From: Octadecabacter dasysiphoniae
Lineage (GTDB): Bacteria; Pseudomonadota; Alphaproteobacteria; Rhodobacterales; Rhodobacteraceae
Assembly: GCF_021532615.1 (NCBI RefSeq)
Contig: NZ_JAKGAQ010000003.1
Span: forward strand, 388,197-452,196
Length of the DNA stretch: 64,000 bases
Reading direction: 5' to 3'
Part shown: in pieces, positions 43,504-52,585 of the stretch
Layout of the letters: the number at the start of each line of letters is the position of its first letter
Position numbering within the stretch: the stretch's first letter is position 1
Program-made: the position numbers and the translations under genes
The notes under the pieces: generated by a model
What the model was told of the DNA's origin: nothing
Seen by the model: the letters and a program-made list of their open reading frames with translations, nothing else
Database searches by the model: none

Positions 43504-44304
43504 TTACGCGTCCAGTTCAACCCAGACAGGCACGTGGTCTGACGGCTTTTCACGGCCGCGGACTTCGGATTCGATCCAGCAGTCTTTGAGCAGGTCGGCG
43601 CATTGATTTGACAGCAAAAAATGATCGATGCGGATGCCGTCGTTTTTGTCCCATGCGCCTGCTTGGTAGTCCCAGAACGAATAGTGGCCCGCGCCGCTGT
43701 GACAGGCGCGGAAGGCTTCTGTCAGGCCGAGGTTGAGAAGACGGCGGAAGGCGGCGCGGCTGTCGGGGCGAAACAGGGCGTCGTCGGTCCACACGTTGGG
43801 GCGCGCGGCGTCTTCGGGCTGGGGAATTATGTTGTAATCTCCGGCCATTAGGAAGGGTTCTTCAAGTGCCATCAGTTCCTTAGCGCGGGTCTTGAGGCGG
43901 TCCATCCAGCGCAGTTTGTAGTCGTACTTCGGCCCCGGTGCTGGATTGCCGTTGGGCAGGTATAAGCCACAGATTCTAATGGCTTTTTCACCCATCACGG
44001 TGGCTTCGATGTAGCGGGCTTCGATGTCGTCTTCGCCATCGCGGCCTGTGCCTGTCGCGCCGGGCAGGCCGCGCGTGACATCCTCAAGCGGGAGTTTGGA
44101 CAGGATCGCGACGCCGTTGAACCCTTTTTGTCCATGGGTTTCAACGGTATAGCCGAGGTTTTCAAAGTGTTCGCGCGGGAACCCTTCGTCGACGGATTTG
44201 ATTTCTTGCAACAGGGCGACGTCGGGGTTTGAGCCCTCTAACCATTCGGTGAGCGCGCCGATGCGGGCCTTGACGCCGTTGATGTTGAATGTCGCGATTT
44301 TCAT
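43504..44304 (-). CDS. xthA: Exodeoxyribonuclease III
   Basis: A 266-residue AP endonuclease/3'-5' exonuclease for base excision repair. Motifs are KIATFNINGVKARIGALTEW at residues 2-21, the metal-binding Glu in VALLQEIKSVD, AGDYNIIPQPED, and the C-terminal catalytic His region PSDHVPVWVEL. The family length is right. Preceded on the minus strand by a block of three GGTATGGG direct repeats that may be regulatory. Confidence 0.95.
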   Translation of the reverse strand: MKIATFNINGVKARIGALTEWLEGSNPDVALLQEIKSVDEGFPREHFENLGYTVETHGQKGFNGVAILSKLPLEDVTRGLPGATGTGRDGEDDIEARYIEATVMGEKAIRICGLYLPNGNPAPGPKYDYKLRWMDRLKTRAKELMALEEPFLMAGDYNIIPQPEDAARPNVWTDDALFRPDSRAAFRRLLNLGLTEAFRACHSGAGHYSFWDYQAGAWDKNDGIRIDHFLLSNQCADLLKDCWIESEVRGREKPSDHVPVWVELDA

Positions 44305-44371
44305 GATGTGCCCCCGGATGTATCACATCCGTTTTGGCGGGGTTGGACGGGAAAAACAAGCGTATGGTTCT

Positions 44372-44401
44372 GGTATGGGTCCGGTATGGGTTTGGTATGG
44401 G
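44372..44401 (-). repeat. Three 11-bp phased direct repeats upstream of xthA
   Basis: GGTATGGGT-NN repeated at 44372, 44383 and 44394, with a weaker copy at 44361. On the minus strand they read ACCCATACC. The period of 11 bp matches one helical turn, so they could bind a protein on one face of the DNA about 70-95 bp before xthA. Confidence 0.45.
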
Positions 44402-44486
44402 CGCAAATATGGCCAGACGTGCAAAAATACGCCAAGCCGTTGACAGATATCAATAAATCGCTGATTTGGCCGAAACAGGGCCGAAT

Positions 44487-44813
44487 TTACATCGAAAAGC
44501 TGACGCCGCAGCCACAGGATGAGCTTGCGTTCGGGTTTTCGATGACGAACCGCGCGCCGATCAGTTCTTCGGTGAAATCGATTGTCGCGTCGGCCAGAAA
44601 CGGCAGAGACACGGTGTCGATGATCACTTTTTCGCCCGCACCTTCGAGGACAAGATCGTCGTCTTTGGGGGCGTCCAGATCGATTTCATATTCAAAGCCC
44701 GAACAGCCGCCGCCCTTCACGCCGACGCGCAGGGCTTTGCCATCCGCGTTCGCGCCGATTTCTGACAGGCGTTCAAATGCGCGTGGGGTCACTTTGGGGG
44801 GCAGGGTCAACAT
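44487..44813 (-). CDS. A-type Fe-S cluster carrier (HesB/IscA/ErpA family)
   Basis: A 108-residue scaffold that passes Fe-S clusters to apo-enzymes. The three conserved cysteines are in GGGCSGFEYEI near residue 37 and SSCGCGVSFSM at the C-terminus (C-x-C). Start at 44813 follows GGAG-like bases; upstream codons in the same frame are antisense to dgt. Closest in type to ErpA/IscA. It is divergent to the dGTPase, and followed by the xthA promoter region. Confidence 0.92.
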   Translation of the reverse strand: MLTLPPKVTPRAFERLSEIGANADGKALRVGVKGGGCSGFEYEIDLDAPKDDDLVLEGAGEKVIIDTVSLPFLADATIDFTEELIGARFVIENPNASSSCGCGVSFSM

Positions 44814-44865
44814 GATTGGAGCCTTTAGGTTGTCTGACAGGTTCAATATAGGTGGGGTGGGCAGA

Positions 44866-44883
44866 CGCGACAAGGCAGTCGCG
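44866..44883 (+). repeat. Hairpin in the dgt leader
   Basis: CGCGAC (44866-44871) pairs with GTCGCG (44878-44883), loop AAGGCA, just before the dgt start codons. It may affect initiation, which has only a weak ribosome site. Confidence 0.35.
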
Positions 44884-44903
44884 ACAGTATGATTGGGACA
44901 GAT

Positions 44904-46040
44904 ATGGCAGCGGTTTATGCGTGCAGCCCCGTGCAGACGCGCGGGCGGCTTTTTGCAGAGGACGAAAGCGAGTTCAGATCGCCGTTTCAGCGGGACCGCG
45001 ACAGGATTATCCATTCGTCCGCGTTTCGCCGTCTGAAACACAAAACCCAAGTGTTCGTGGAACATGAGGGAGATTATTTTCGCACGAGGCTGACGCATTC
45101 GATTGAGGTGGCGCAAGTGGCGCGCACGATTTCAGGTGTTTTGGGGCTGAACGCCGAATTGACGGAGGCCGTGGCGCTGGCCCATGATCTTGGCCACACA
45201 CCGTTCGGGCACACGGGCGAGGAGGCATTGGCCGAACTGATGGCGCCGTTTGGCGGGTTTGATCATAATGCGCAGGCGATCCGGATTGTGACATCGCTTG
45301 AGCGGCATTACGCGCAGTGGGACGGGTTGAACCTGACGTGGGAAACGCTTGAAGGGATCGCCAAGCACAATGGCCCCGTGGGTGCGCCCGTGCCTTATGC
45401 GTTAGAAGACTACAACGCGCGCCACGATCTGGAATTATCTACCCATGCGAGCGGCGAGGCGCAGGTTGCCGCATTGGCCGATGATATTGCCTACAACCAC
45501 CATGACATCCACGACGGGTTGCGCGCGGAATTGTTCAGCACCGATGATTTGCTGGCGCTGCCGATTGTTGGCGATTGTTTTCGCGAGGTGGATGCGAAGT
45601 ACCCCGACCTTGATAAATATCGCCGCCGTCATGAGGCGTTGCGCCGGTTCTTTGGGGTCTTGGTCGAAGATGTGATCGCGGTGAGCCGCGCGAATCTGGC
45701 GGGCCTTGATGCGCAAAGCTGCGGTGATATTCGCGTCGCGGGGCGCATGATGGTGCAGTTTTCGCCAAGCCTGTGGACGGACCTGAAGGTTGTGCGCAAG
45801 TTCTTGTTTTCGCAGATGTATCGTGCGCCGTCGGTGGTGAAGATGCGCGCAGATGTGACGCAGGTTGTCGATGATTTGTTCCCGTTGTTCATGGCACGGC
45901 CCGAACATTTGCCAAAGCAGTGGCGCCGTGACGTTGAACAGGCGCACGGCGAAGTGGCTCTGGCGCGGATTGTGTCGGATTACATTTCGGGCATGACGGA
46001 CCGGTTTGCGCTGGAAACCCACGGGCGGCTGATTGGTTAG
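44904..46040 (+). CDS. dgt: Deoxyguanosinetriphosphate triphosphohydrolase-like HD protein
   Basis: A 378-residue HD-domain dNTP triphosphohydrolase that converts dGTP (or other dNTPs) to nucleoside and triphosphate, limiting dNTP pools. HD motif residues are in FRTRLTHSIEVAQVART (H), LAHDLGHTPFGHTGE (HD) and AALADDIAYNHHDIHDG (later D/H). The N-terminus with CSPVQTRGRLFAED and FQRDRDRIIHSSAFRRLKHKTQVF is that of the dgt family. Start at 44904 fits relatives; an in-frame ATG at 44889 is also possible. Stop overlaps the COX I-like gene (TTAG). Confidence 0.93.
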   Translation: MAAVYACSPVQTRGRLFAEDESEFRSPFQRDRDRIIHSSAFRRLKHKTQVFVEHEGDYFRTRLTHSIEVAQVARTISGVLGLNAELTEAVALAHDLGHTPFGHTGEEALAELMAPFGGFDHNAQAIRIVTSLERHYAQWDGLNLTWETLEGIAKHNGPVGAPVPYALEDYNARHDLELSTHASGEAQVAALADDIAYNHHDIHDGLRAELFSTDDLLALPIVGDCFREVDAKYPDLDKYRRRHEALRRFFGVLVEDVIAVSRANLAGLDAQSCGDIRVAGRMMVQFSPSLWTDLKVVRKFLFSQMYRAPSVVKMRADVTQVVDDLFPLFMARPEHLPKQWRRDVEQAHGEVALARIVSDYISGMTDRFALETHGRLIG

Positions 46041-47125
46041 GCGCGTGCGCGGCGGATCGTGATGAGGATCGCGAGGTAAAGGGCGATGAAAACGCCGACG
46101 GCCAGCGACATGGTGAGGTTCAGGGCTGCAAAGGCGCTTGGATAGTCTGAATACTGCCGTGGCATCCCCATGCGGCCCAATTGCATCATCGGAAGAATCC
46201 AAAGGCTGAGGTTTGCGGCGATCACGACAGGCATGGCCCAGATGGACCATGTGGGCAGGCGGGTCGGGTGGGTGAACAGCATCACGGCGGGCAGGGCGAA
46301 CCACGTAAGGCCAAGGGGGAAGACATACAGGACCGCGGCCTGAAACATCGTGTCAGCCAATCCGCCAAGATCGGTTCGAAACGCAAAGCTGGACAGGGCG
46401 GCGATGGTCGCGGCGTTGCCGATCGTCATCACGACCAGCCACGGTGGGCGTGCAAAGAAAAGGCACACCACGCAGCAGATCAGCAGGGGCAGGGCGGCGA
46501 AAATGATCATCGCGCTGGCGAAAGGATATCTGAGGTCTAGAAAACCCGGGGCGACAAAGCCGAACGTGCCGGCCATGGCGATGAGGCACACAAACCCGAC
46601 CCACTTGAAACGCGGTTGCGTTGACAGCATTGCGAACGCCCCGAGGAAAAGAAGGCCCGCCGCAGGCAGCAGGAACAACTGGTGCATCTGGATGGTGAGC
46701 CATGATGTAGCGGGCGCGTAACCCAACAGCTGGTCAAGAAGGGACACAGGCGCGGGCGATTGGTACAGTGTCACGCTGAGGGCCGTGCCGGATGCGTCGG
46801 GAAAGGCGGGCAGGAAGGCGGCGGCGAAAACGAGCGCGGGGAGGGTGACGAACACAAGGCCGATCGCCACCATTGGCCCTGCGAAAAAGGCGCCTTTGTC
46901 GCGGGCGGCGGCGGCCATGGTGGTGCCCAGCAACATCACGGTGAGGTAGGAAAACAGACCATGAAAGCTGGCGACGAGGTTGAATTTCCGACCGTCTGGC
47001 ACGTCGTTCGCGCCCATGAACAATGCAGATACGCCGGGGAACGCCAGTTCATAGCGGATCATCGCGGCGGCCACGGTGGCCAGACATGCCATGATGGCGG
47101 TGCAAAAGAACAGGGTGCGGGTCAT
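46037..47125 (-). CDS. Degenerate heme-copper oxidase subunit I-like membrane protein
   Basis: A 362-residue protein with about ten hydrophobic helices that by eye resembles cytochrome c oxidase subunit I but is shortened from about 550 residues. Similar parts are MIRYELAFPGV (22-32), a helix with NLVASFHG (49-56, a His like the low-spin heme ligand), IQMHQLFLLP (145-154, His like one CuB ligand but without the neighbouring Glu and Tyr) and GMPRQYSDYPSAF (320-332). The His-His pair and the HFHY motif of the catalytic site are gone. Probably not an oxidase; it may have a chaperone-like or structural role. Start chosen at 47125. Confidence 0.7.
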   Translation of the reverse strand: MTRTLFFCTAIMACLATVAAAMIRYELAFPGVSALFMGANDVPDGRKFNLVASFHGLFSYLTVMLLGTTMAAAARDKGAFFAGPMVAIGLVFVTLPALVFAAAFLPAFPDASGTALSVTLYQSPAPVSLLDQLLGYAPATSWLTIQMHQLFLLPAAGLLFLGAFAMLSTQPRFKWVGFVCLIAMAGTFGFVAPGFLDLRYPFASAMIIFAALPLLICCVVCLFFARPPWLVVMTIGNAATIAALSSFAFRTDLGGLADTMFQAAVLYVFPLGLTWFALPAVMLFTHPTRLPTWSIWAMPVVIAANLSLWILPMMQLGRMGMPRQYSDYPSAFAALNLTMSLAVGVFIALYLAILITIRRARA

Positions 47126-47187
47126 GCAAGCCTCGTTGACGTGGGATATGGGGGTGCTAAACGGACCATTCACCGAAAGGAAGCCTT

Positions 47188-48924
47188 ATGAACCTGTTCG
47201 CCGATATCCGCGCGCTTGTGATCGATTGTTTGACTGACCTGACGACCGAGGGCGTTTTGCCCGACGGGCTGGGTTTTGACAACGTGACAGTGGAACCTCC
47301 GCGCGATGCGAGCCATGGCGATATGGCGACCAATGCGGCGATGGTTCTGGCCAAACCTGCGGGATCAAAGCCACGCGATATTGCGGATGCACTGGCCGCC
47401 AAGCTGATGGGCGATGCGCGGATCGTGTCGGCAGAGGTGGCGGGACCGGGGTTCTTGAACCTGCGGCTGGATGCGTCTGTGTGGGCGGGTGTCGTGAAGG
47501 CCGCGCTGACGCAACCTGATTTCGGCACGTCCGATTTGGGCGCAGGCAAGAAGATAAACGTCGAATATGTGTCCGCCAACCCGACGGGTCCGTTGCATGT
47601 AGGGCACACGCGCGGCGCGATTTTTGGCGATGCTTTGGCGTCTTTGTTGGATTACGCGGGCTTTGATGTCACGCGGGAATACTACATCAATGATGGCGGC
47701 GGGCAGGTCGATGTTGTCGCGCGGTCTGTTTATTTGCGCTACCTTGAGGCCCACGGCCAAGAGGTGACGTTCGAGGATGGCACCTATCCCGGTCACTATC
47801 TGATCGCGGCGGGTGAGGCATTGAAAGACAAGGTTGGTGATGCCTATGTCGATCAACCCGAAGACGTCTGGCTGGCCGACGTTCGCGTCTTTGCCACGGA
47901 TGCCATGATGGACCTTGTGCGCGAAGATCTGGCGTCCCTTGGCATCAAGATGGACAATTTTTTCTCTGAGAAATCTTTGTACGGGACGGGCCGGATCGAA
48001 GAAGCGATTGCCGATCTTAAATCCAAGGACCTGATCTATTGGGGCACCTTGAAGCCGCCCAAAGGGAAGATGCCAGATGATTGGCAGCCGCGCGAACAAT
48101 GGTTGTTCAAGTCAACAGATTTTGGCGACGATGAAGACCGGGCCGTGCAAAAGGGTGATGGGGCATGGACCTATTTCGCGCCTGACATCGCGTATCATTT
48201 TGATAAGGTTTCCAGAGGCTTCGACGCCTTAGTTGATGTGTTCGGGGCTGATCACACGGGCTATGTCAAACGGATGAAGGCGGCTGTTGCGGCCTTGTCC
48301 GGGGGCACTGTGCCGCTGGACGTCAAGCTGGCGCAGATCGTGCGGTTGTTCAAAGACGGGTCCGAATTCAAGATGTCCAAACGGGCGGGCACGTTTATCA
48401 CCGTGCAGGATCTGGTGGATCAGGTCGGCAAAGATGTGGCGCGTTTTATCATGCTGATGCGCAAGAACGACACGCCGTTTGATTTTGATTTCGACAAGGT
48501 CACAGAGCAGTCCAAAGACAACCCTGTGTTCTATGTCCAATACGCCCATGCGCGGGTTCATTCCGTGTTGCGCAAGGCGGCGGATGCGGGAATTGATCTG
48601 TCTGATCTTGCGGGGGCAGATATGTCGCTGGCGGCAACCGAACCTGAAAATGCGCTGGCGGCGAAGATGGCCGAATGGCCGCGCGTCGTGGAAGTCGCGG
48701 CGCGCAGCAATGAGCCCCACCGCGTGGCACAGTATCTTTATGATCTGGCGTCAGAGGTGCACAGCCTTTGGAACCGTGGCAATGACGATGCGTCGTTGCG
48801 GTTCTTGCAAGACGACAACATCCCGGCATCACAGGCGAAAATCGCCCTTATCCGTGCTGCAAGCGTTGTAATTTCCCACGGTTTGGGTATTTTGGGCGTA
48901 ACCCCAGCGGAAGAGATGCGCTAA
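47188..48924 (+). CDS. argS: Arginyl-tRNA synthetase
   Basis: A 578-residue class I synthetase. The HIGH-type signature is in SANPTGPLHVGHTRGAIFGD near residues 131-150, the KMSK-type motif in FKMSKRAGTFIT near 393-404, and the family N-terminal ADD1 domain (NLFADIRALVIDCLTDL) is present. Anticodon-binding domain at the C-terminus. The start is supported by AAAGGAAG. It is divergent to the COX I-like gene. First gene of the argS-SPOR-nagZ-scpAB block. Confidence 0.97.
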   Translation: MNLFADIRALVIDCLTDLTTEGVLPDGLGFDNVTVEPPRDASHGDMATNAAMVLAKPAGSKPRDIADALAAKLMGDARIVSAEVAGPGFLNLRLDASVWAGVVKAALTQPDFGTSDLGAGKKINVEYVSANPTGPLHVGHTRGAIFGDALASLLDYAGFDVTREYYINDGGGQVDVVARSVYLRYLEAHGQEVTFEDGTYPGHYLIAAGEALKDKVGDAYVDQPEDVWLADVRVFATDAMMDLVREDLASLGIKMDNFFSEKSLYGTGRIEEAIADLKSKDLIYWGTLKPPKGKMPDDWQPREQWLFKSTDFGDDEDRAVQKGDGAWTYFAPDIAYHFDKVSRGFDALVDVFGADHTGYVKRMKAAVAALSGGTVPLDVKLAQIVRLFKDGSEFKMSKRAGTFITVQDLVDQVGKDVARFIMLMRKNDTPFDFDFDKVTEQSKDNPVFYVQYAHARVHSVLRKAADAGIDLSDLAGADMSLAATEPENALAAKMAEWPRVVEVAARSNEPHRVAQYLYDLASEVHSLWNRGNDDASLRFLQDDNIPASQAKIALIRAASVVISHGLGILGVTPAEEMR

Positions 48925-48995
48925 AGCGCACGTGTCTGGGGCCAAGAGGCGTTAAAACAGGGACGGGGGTAAACTTCGTCCAGTGAGGCAGACAC

Positions 48996-50021
48996 ATGGC
49001 AGACTTTACCGCAGGCCCGAACACGGGCAACGCAGGGATTCCAGCAGGAGTCGGGGCAGGGAAATTCGTAAACATCGCAGCGGCCGCGATTTCAGTTGTG
49101 CTGATCGGGGGCGTCGGAGTTTGGGGGTACAAGCTTTTGATGCGCGATGTGACGGGGGTGCCTGTTGTGCGCGCCATGGAAGGCGAAATGCGGATCGCGC
49201 CGGAAAACCCCGGTGGAGAGATCGCGACCCATGTTGGATTGTCCGTCAATTCCGTGCCCGCAGATGGCGGTGCCGCTGAACCCGAGGACCGCCTTGTGCT
49301 GGCGCCGAGCAGTGTGAATTTGCAGGCCGAGGACATGGAGGTTGAACCGACTGTGTCCATGGCCGAGGCGAACGAAGTCGCGCCCACCCCCAACGAAGCG
49401 ATTGCCGAGGCTGTTGCCACGACATTGGACACCACAGACGAAGCGCCTGTTTTGGCTGCCGCCACGACGACGCCCGTTGATCCATCCACGCCGCTGACGG
49501 CCGAAGACGTTTTGGCGTTGGCGGACCAGATTGCGGCAGGGGCGGCCCCGATGGCTGATCTGGCCGAGGGCGAGACCGCCCCGATTGAGGTCGCAGTGAA
49601 CGGCGTAAGCGTTAATCCTGATATTATTCCTGATGCGGTGCCCGGTGTGCGCCGCTCAATTCGTCCTGCGGGGCGCCCTGCCAATCGCGCGGTGCCTGTT
49701 GCTGTGGCGGCGACTACCACGGCGGCTGCAACGCCTGTGACGGGCGAAGTGACCACGGCGGCTATTCCGGTTGGCACGAAGCTGGTGCAATTGGGTGCGT
49801 TTGACAGCCCTGATATTGCGGCGACCGAATGGGTGCGTTTCACCGCCCGTTTCCCGGATTTCTTTGATGGTAAGGATCAGGTGATCCAGCAGGCCACATC
49901 GGGCGGGCGCACGTTCTTTCGCCTGCGCGCCATGGGGTTCGAAGACCTGAGCGATGCGCGCCGGTTCTGTGCCGCGCTGTCTGCCGAAGGGTCTGATTGT
50001 ATTCCGGTGGTTGTGCGTTAA
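48996..50021 (+). CDS. SPOR domain protein
   Basis: A 341-residue inner-membrane protein with a cytoplasmic N-terminus, one TM helix near 27-49 (FVNIAAAAISVVLIGGVGVWG), a long Pro/Ala/Glu-rich periplasmic linker, and a C-terminal SPOR domain (VQLGAFDSPDIAATEWVRFT, FFRLRAMGFEDLSDARRFC). SPOR domains bind denuded peptidoglycan at the division site. Its stop directly abuts the nagZ start. Role in cell division or wall remodelling inferred from domain and neighbour. Confidence 0.9.
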   Translation: MADFTAGPNTGNAGIPAGVGAGKFVNIAAAAISVVLIGGVGVWGYKLLMRDVTGVPVVRAMEGEMRIAPENPGGEIATHVGLSVNSVPADGGAAEPEDRLVLAPSSVNLQAEDMEVEPTVSMAEANEVAPTPNEAIAEAVATTLDTTDEAPVLAAATTTPVDPSTPLTAEDVLALADQIAAGAAPMADLAEGETAPIEVAVNGVSVNPDIIPDAVPGVRRSIRPAGRPANRAVPVAVAATTTAAATPVTGEVTTAAIPVGTKLVQLGAFDSPDIAATEWVRFTARFPDFFDGKDQVIQQATSGGRTFFRLRAMGFEDLSDARRFCAALSAEGSDCIPVVVR

Positions 50022-51020
50022 ATGCGGTTCGGCGCGGCCATTCTTGGGCCTGAAGGGCACCACATAACCGACTGGGAACGCGCATATTTTCGTGAATTTG
50101 CGCCGTTCGGATTTATCCTGTTTTCGCGCAACATCGACACGCCCGATCAGGTGCGCCGTTTGTGCGATGATCTGCGTGCGGCGGCGGGTCATGATGCGCC
50201 GATTTTGATTGATCAAGAAGGCGGGCGGGTGCAGCGGATGCGCGGCCCGCATTGGCGCGAATGGCTGCCCCCGATGGAGCAGATGGCGCAGGCCGATGAT
50301 CCGATCCGCGCCATGTGGCTGCGGTATCGCCTGATTGCGGCGGAACTGCGCGCTGTCGGGATTGATGCGAACTGCGCGCCTTGTGGTGATATTGCGGGGC
50401 GGGTGACGCATCCGTTTTTGCGCAATCGCTGTTATGGTGACACGGCGGTTACGGTGATGGACGCGGCGCGCACGGTGGCGCAGGCGCATTTGGCGGGGGG
50501 TGTTTTGCCCGTCGTCAAACATATCCCTGGGCACGGATTGGCGAGCGTGGACAGCCACAAGGATTTGCCACGGGTCGGCGCGACGCGGGCGTTCCTCGAT
50601 GAACAGGATTTCGTGCCCTATAAGGCGCTGGCAGATATGCCGATGGGGATGACCGCGCATATTGTGTTTGAAGATATTGACGATCAGAACCCCGCCACCA
50701 CCAGCCGCATCATGATGGATGTGATCCGCAATGACATCGGGTTTGGTGGGCTTTTGATGACCGACGACATTTCAATGGAGGCGCTGTCGGGTGATGTGGC
50801 GCAGCGCAGCCGTGCATCGATTGCCGCCGGATGTGATGTGATTTTGCATTCTAACGGCAAGCCGGGCGAAATCATTGCCGTGGCGCAGGCTGTCGGCGTG
50901 ATGAGTGACGCGGCACAGGCCCGCGCAGAGGCCGCGCTGAGCTGGCGCAAACCGCCTACGCCCGTTGACATTGGCGCGCTGTCAGAGGAATTTGACGACC
51001 TAATGAGGGCGGCCCCGTAA
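50022..51020 (+). CDS. nagZ: Beta-N-acetylhexosaminidase
   Basis: A 332-residue glycoside hydrolase family 3 enzyme that removes GlcNAc from anhydro-muropeptides in cell-wall recycling. Motifs are LIDQEGGRVQRM near residue 63, KHIPGHGLASVDSHKDLP near 166 (catalytic His and Asp in the loop) and LLMTDDISMEAL with the nucleophile Asp near 247. Starts right after the SPOR gene stop. Family length is normal. Confidence 0.94.
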   Translation: MRFGAAILGPEGHHITDWERAYFREFAPFGFILFSRNIDTPDQVRRLCDDLRAAAGHDAPILIDQEGGRVQRMRGPHWREWLPPMEQMAQADDPIRAMWLRYRLIAAELRAVGIDANCAPCGDIAGRVTHPFLRNRCYGDTAVTVMDAARTVAQAHLAGGVLPVVKHIPGHGLASVDSHKDLPRVGATRAFLDEQDFVPYKALADMPMGMTAHIVFEDIDDQNPATTSRIMMDVIRNDIGFGGLLMTDDISMEALSGDVAQRSRASIAAGCDVILHSNGKPGEIIAVAQAVGVMSDAAQARAEAALSWRKPPTPVDIGALSEEFDDLMRAAP

Positions 51021-51041
51021 TCGCGCCCCACGAAGGGTGCG

Positions 51042-51821
51042 ATGTCTGATCTTGAGAGTTTCCAAAGTGACGTAAACGACCGCCTTGCCGCGGAAGCGTT
51101 GATCGTTGATGTGGACGGGTTCGAAGGGCCGTTGGATTTGTTGCTGACGCTGTCGCGCACCCAAAAGGTTGATCTGCGCCAGATCAGCGTGTTGGCGCTG
51201 GCCGAGCAGTATTTGGCCTTTATCCACAAAGCCCGTGATTTGCGGCTGGAACTGGCGGCGGATTATCTGGTGATGGCCGCATGGCTGGCGTTTTTGAAAT
51301 CGCGTTTGCTGCTGCCCCCTGATCCCACCGAAGAGGGGCCGTCGGGTGAGGAGCTTGCCGCGCATCTTGCGTTTCAGCTGGAACGGTTGTCGGCGATGCG
51401 GGAATCTGCGGCGAAACTGATGGCGCGCGACCAGTTGGGGCGCGATTTCTTTGCCCGTGGCATCACCGAGGACGTCACCCGCACACGGCGTGTCACCTAT
51501 ACGGCGACGCTGCTGGACCTGATGCAGGGCTATGCGCGCATCCGCACCAAGGATGAATTCCGCCCCTTCGTGATGGACCGCGAAAAGGTGTTCACCATGG
51601 AAGAAGCATTGGGCCGTTTGCGCGGGCTGATCGGGTTTGCAGGTGAGTGGACGGATATTTTATCTTATCTGCCCGAAGGCTGGGAACTGGACCCCGTAAA
51701 GCGGCGATCTGCGACGGCATCGACATTCGCAGCCTCGCTCGAACTTGCCAAGGAGGGTAAGATCGAGCTGCGCCAAGGCGACGTTTTCGCGCCCATACAA
51801 ATCAGAAAGAAAGACCGATGA
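51042..51821 (+). CDS. scpA: Segregation and condensation protein A
   Basis: A 259-residue kleisin of the SMC-ScpAB complex that compacts and segregates the chromosome. Motif VDGFEGPLDLLLTLSRTQKV near residue 23, followed by the helical LAEQYLAFIHKARDLRLELAADYLVMAAWLAFLKSR (seen in pieces), and the C-terminal winged-helix part. It overlaps scpB by 4 bp (ATGA at 51818). It lies 21 bp after nagZ. Confidence 0.94.
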   Translation: MSDLESFQSDVNDRLAAEALIVDVDGFEGPLDLLLTLSRTQKVDLRQISVLALAEQYLAFIHKARDLRLELAADYLVMAAWLAFLKSRLLLPPDPTEEGPSGEELAAHLAFQLERLSAMRESAAKLMARDQLGRDFFARGITEDVTRTRRVTYTATLLDLMQGYARIRTKDEFRPFVMDREKVFTMEEALGRLRGLIGFAGEWTDILSYLPEGWELDPVKRRSATASTFAASLELAKEGKIELRQGDVFAPIQIRKKDR

Positions 51822-52480
51822 GCGACGCGCCAGACAAGATCGAACAAGAAGAAAGCCTGTTCGAAGCGCCCCCCATGGGGGAACAGGAACGCATGGTCGA
51901 GGCGATTTTGTTTGCCACCGCAGACCCCGTAACAGTGGCCGAATTGGCGGGCCGGATGCCCCATGGGTGCGACCCCGCAGAGGCGCTGGTGTATCTGCGC
52001 AAACGCTACGAGGGGCGCGGCGTGGCCTTGGTGAAGGTCGGGGATGCATGGGCGTTGCGCACAGCGCCTGACCTTGGGTTTTTGATGCAAAAAGAAACGG
52101 TTGAGACGCGCAAACTGTCGCGTGCGGCTGTCGAGACCTTGGCGATTGTGGCCTATCACCAGCCCGTTACCCGCGCCGAGATCGAAGAAATCCGCGGCGT
52201 GAGCGTGAGCCGCGGCACGATTGATCAACTGATTGAGCTGGAATGGGTGCGATTTGGCCGCCGCCGCATGACGCCCGGGCGCCCTGTGACGTTCGTGGTG
52301 ACGCAGAATTTCCTTGATCACTTCGGGCTTGAGGGCGCGCGCGATCTGCCGGGGCTGAAGGAATTGCGCTCTGCTGGACTTCTTGAAAGCCGCCCCGCAC
52401 CCGGTGTCGGTGCGCTGGTTGAGGACGACGATGGTGACGAGGATGACGGCGATCAGTCCGAGATGTTTGACGAAACCTGA
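51818..52480 (+). CDS. scpB: Segregation and condensation protein B
   Basis: A 220-residue partner of ScpA with two winged-helix domains. Visible are MVEAILFATADPVTVAELAG near residue 27, TLAIVAYHQPVTRAEIEEIRGV near 110, and FGRRRMTPGRPVTFVVTQNFLDHFGL. It ends in a strongly acidic tail (EDDDGDEDDGDQ). Translationally coupled to scpA. Confidence 0.94.
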   Translation: MSDAPDKIEQEESLFEAPPMGEQERMVEAILFATADPVTVAELAGRMPHGCDPAEALVYLRKRYEGRGVALVKVGDAWALRTAPDLGFLMQKETVETRKLSRAAVETLAIVAYHQPVTRAEIEEIRGVSVSRGTIDQLIELEWVRFGRRRMTPGRPVTFVVTQNFLDHFGLEGARDLPGLKELRSAGLLESRPAPGVGALVEDDDGDEDDGDQSEMFDET

Positions 52481-52529
52481 GGGATTTTCGCAAATGTGCC
52501 CTCAATTTGTCAGAATTTGCCTGTAATCC

Positions 52530-52559
52530 TTGGGTTAAGGCCGATGCATCCTATATAAT
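52530..52559 (+). promoter_or_regulatory. Promoter of the small basic protein gene
   Basis: TTGGGT (52530-52535), an 18-base spacer and a perfect TATAAT (52554-52559), 27 bases before the ATG at 52586. GGTTAAGGCC and GGCCTAACC flank the -10 element and could form a hairpin or operator. Confidence 0.7.
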
Positions 52560-52585
52560 GGCCTAACCAACCGGAGGGTTACCCC

